From: Oligoflexia bacterium | GTDB taxonomy: Bacteria > Bdellovibrionota_G > JANQFH01 | Length of the DNA stretch: 64,000 bases | Reading direction: 5' to 3' | Assembly (NCBI GenBank): GCA_028277945.1 | Contig: JANQFH010000068.1 | Span: 1-64,000, forward strand | Shown here: one piece after another, positions 62,918 to 64,000 of the stretch | Position numbering within the stretch: the stretch's first letter is position 1 | How the letters are laid out: the number at the start of each line of letters is the position of its first letter | Made by a program: the position numbers and the translations under genes | The notes under the pieces: model-generated | What the model saw: only the letters and a program-made list of their open reading frames with translations | What the model was told of the DNA's origin: nothing | Databases searched by the model: none

Positions 62918-63517
62918 ATCCTATTGTTTTTCCTAGCTCTTATAGTTGGCTGCTACCAAGGCAGGCCGTCCGAGAAGCCGCCGATCCATCTCAATCCCAA
63001 TATGGACAACCAGTCCAAGTACAAGGCGCAGAGTCATAACCCCTTCTTTGCCAACGGCGCGACCATGCGTCAGCCTGTGGCAGGTACGGTAGCACGCGGC
63101 TATCTGCGTGAGGACGATGCCTTCTACCGTGGTGTGGACGCAGCAGGTGCTTTTGTCAAAAAAGCGCCGCTTAAACTAACGGCGGCAACCCTCACGCGTG
63201 GACAGCAGCGCTACAACATTTACTGCACCCCCTGCCATGGCCAGGTCGGTGATGGTAAGGGGATCATCGTTAAGCGAGGGCTATTACCCCCACCGACCTT
63301 TCATGATCCGCGACTTCGCGGTGAATCTGACGGTTACTTTTTTAATGCGATTACCAACGGTATTCGTAACATGCAGGCCTATCGCCACCAGATTCCTGTG
63401 CAAGATCGTTGGGCTATTGTCCATTATATACGGGCGTTGCAGCGCAGTCAGAATGCCAGCTTGGAGGATGTGCCGGCAGCCATGCACACCGCATTGCAAA
63501 CCGAGGGATCGCCATGA
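62912..63517 (+). CDS. actE: Alternative complex III cytochrome c subunit E (lipoprotein)
   Basis: This 201-residue subunit is a lipoprotein (MSILLFFLALIVGC, lipobox ending in Cys14) with one heme site CTPCH (YCTPCHGQVGDGKG) and a class I cytochrome fold: VKRGLLPPPTFHDPRLR, AITNGIRNMQAY with the Met ligand, RWAIVHYIRALQ. The frame is open upstream to a TTG at 62759, but that would put about 50 residues, encoded by the inverted-repeat element, before the signal peptide. The ATG at 62912 is therefore used although no ribosome binding site is evident. The stop overlaps actF by 4 bases. Confidence 0.88.
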   Translation: MSILLFFLALIVGCYQGRPSEKPPIHLNPNMDNQSKYKAQSHNPFFANGATMRQPVAGTVARGYLREDDAFYRGVDAAGAFVKKAPLKLTAATLTRGQQRYNIYCTPCHGQVGDGKGIIVKRGLLPPPTFHDPRLRGESDGYFFNAITNGIRNMQAYRHQIPVQDRWAIVHYIRALQRSQNASLEDVPAAMHTALQTEGSP

Positions 63518-64000
63518 AGATGGACGCACAAACCTTTCGCATCACGGTTGTCGGCAGATTTGGCAAGATCATGCTCGCTGCCGGCGTTCTCGGCCTGCTG
63601 CTTAGCGTAGTGGGTTATTTCACCAACTCGAAACAGTTCTATCACTCCTATCTTACCGCTTACTGCTTTTGGTGGACGATCGTTCTCGGTGGGTTGTTTT
63701 TCACGCTGCTGCACCATCTTACCGGAGCAAGCTGGAGTGTGGTGCTGCGACGTATTCCAGAAACCCTTATGGCCACGCTGCCCGCGCTGGCGGTGTTGTT
63801 CATACCGCTACTCTTTGGCTTGCATGATCTCTACCATTGGAGCCATGCTGATGCCGTTGCCGCGGATGCGCTCCTGGCGAAGAAGGCACCCTATCTCAAC
63901 AGCGGCTTCTTTATCGTACGTACGATCGGCTACTTTGTTATCTGGTATTTGCTGGCACGCTCTCTCTACAAAATCTCACTAGCACAAGACCATCACCCTA
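63514..64000 (+). CDS. actF: Alternative complex III subunit F, 3' truncated by window edge
   Basis: This is the first about 162 residues of the second NrfD-like quinone-binding subunit. Helices lie at about 19-36, 47-67 and 89-107, and LHHLTGASWSVVLRRIPET is characteristic of ActF. The ATG overlaps the actE stop (ATGA). The frame is open to the last base, so the gene continues outside the window, where oxidase genes would be expected next. Confidence 0.9.
   Translation, partial: MKMDAQTFRITVVGRFGKIMLAAGVLGLLLSVVGYFTNSKQFYHSYLTAYCFWWTIVLGGLFFTLLHHLTGASWSVVLRRIPETLMATLPALAVLFIPLLFGLHDLYHWSHADAVAADALLAKKAPYLNSGFFIVRTIGYFVIWYLLARSLYKISLAQDHHP

Overview
The window looks like chromosomal DNA of a Gram-negative bacterium of the deltaproteobacterial type (Myxococcota, Bdellovibrionota and related groups). 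The evidence is gene content: paired ExbD-like proteins beside a GldA/F/G-type ABC system with DUF4340 and DUF1844 proteins, an alternative complex III operon, squalene-hopene cyclase, a TamA/TamB-type outer-membrane pair, a sigma-54 response regulator, and a giant TPR protein whose C-terminus resembles those of myxobacterial TPR proteins. The lineage is an inference from gene families; no rRNA is present.

Layout. 1-9.4 kb (+): the 3' end of comEC, two exbD-like genes, ABC ATPase, permease, GldG-like auxiliary protein, DUF4340 protein, DUF1844 protein and an HtrA-type protease, nearly all overlapping or closely spaced. 9.4-16.5 kb is an accessory segment: a delta-60-repeat secreted protein, a two-gene operon (small basic protein plus nucleotidyltransferase) behind a duplicated inverted-repeat operator, a PfkB kinase, a methyltransferase divergent from a TetR gene and a PAS-methyltransferase fusion, and a HigBA-type toxin-antitoxin pair with a perfect 16-bp palindrome. 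16.5-28.4 kb (-): a decayed cyclodeaminase next to an intact glutamate formimidoyltransferase, an SDR, tRNA-Val(CAC), folC, squalene-hopene cyclase, a beta-barrel protein, a coiled-coil protein, an NtrC/histidine-kinase pair, yraN and rnhB. 28.5 kb: dciA (+).

28.8-47.6 kb is one long minus-strand block. In transcription order it holds tRNA-Gly(CCC), tamB, an Omp85 gene, two beta-propeller lipoproteins, a degenerate acyltransferase, cysS, a secreted guanidino-modifying-type enzyme and the 1662-residue TPR protein. 47.8-50.4 kb (+): a PilZ-like membrane protein, a two-TM protein with a jelly-roll-like domain, and a lipoprotein. 50.4-53.8 kb (-): an iron/heme operon (XRE-type regulator, hemH, ferritin, metal permease). 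54.0-64.0 kb (+): an EamA transporter, then ctaA-ctaB and the actABCDEF genes of alternative complex III; actF runs off the window.

How the parts fit. ctaA, ctaB and act genes supply heme A and the quinol:cytochrome c oxidoreductase of an aerobic respiratory chain; the hemH/ferritin operon next to them handles heme and iron. TamA/TamB, the beta-barrel protein, HtrA and the lipoproteins belong to the envelope, as probably does the ExbD/ABC cluster. The accessory segment is marked by addiction-type modules with self-regulating operators. The observations most worth following are the duplicated TACACTAC-N23-GTAGTGTA operator with its nucleotidyltransferase pair, the PAS-methyltransferase fusion with its divergent partner, the ExbD pair in which one member lacks the proton-carrying Asp, and a 143-bp inverted-repeat element lying over the start codon of actE.
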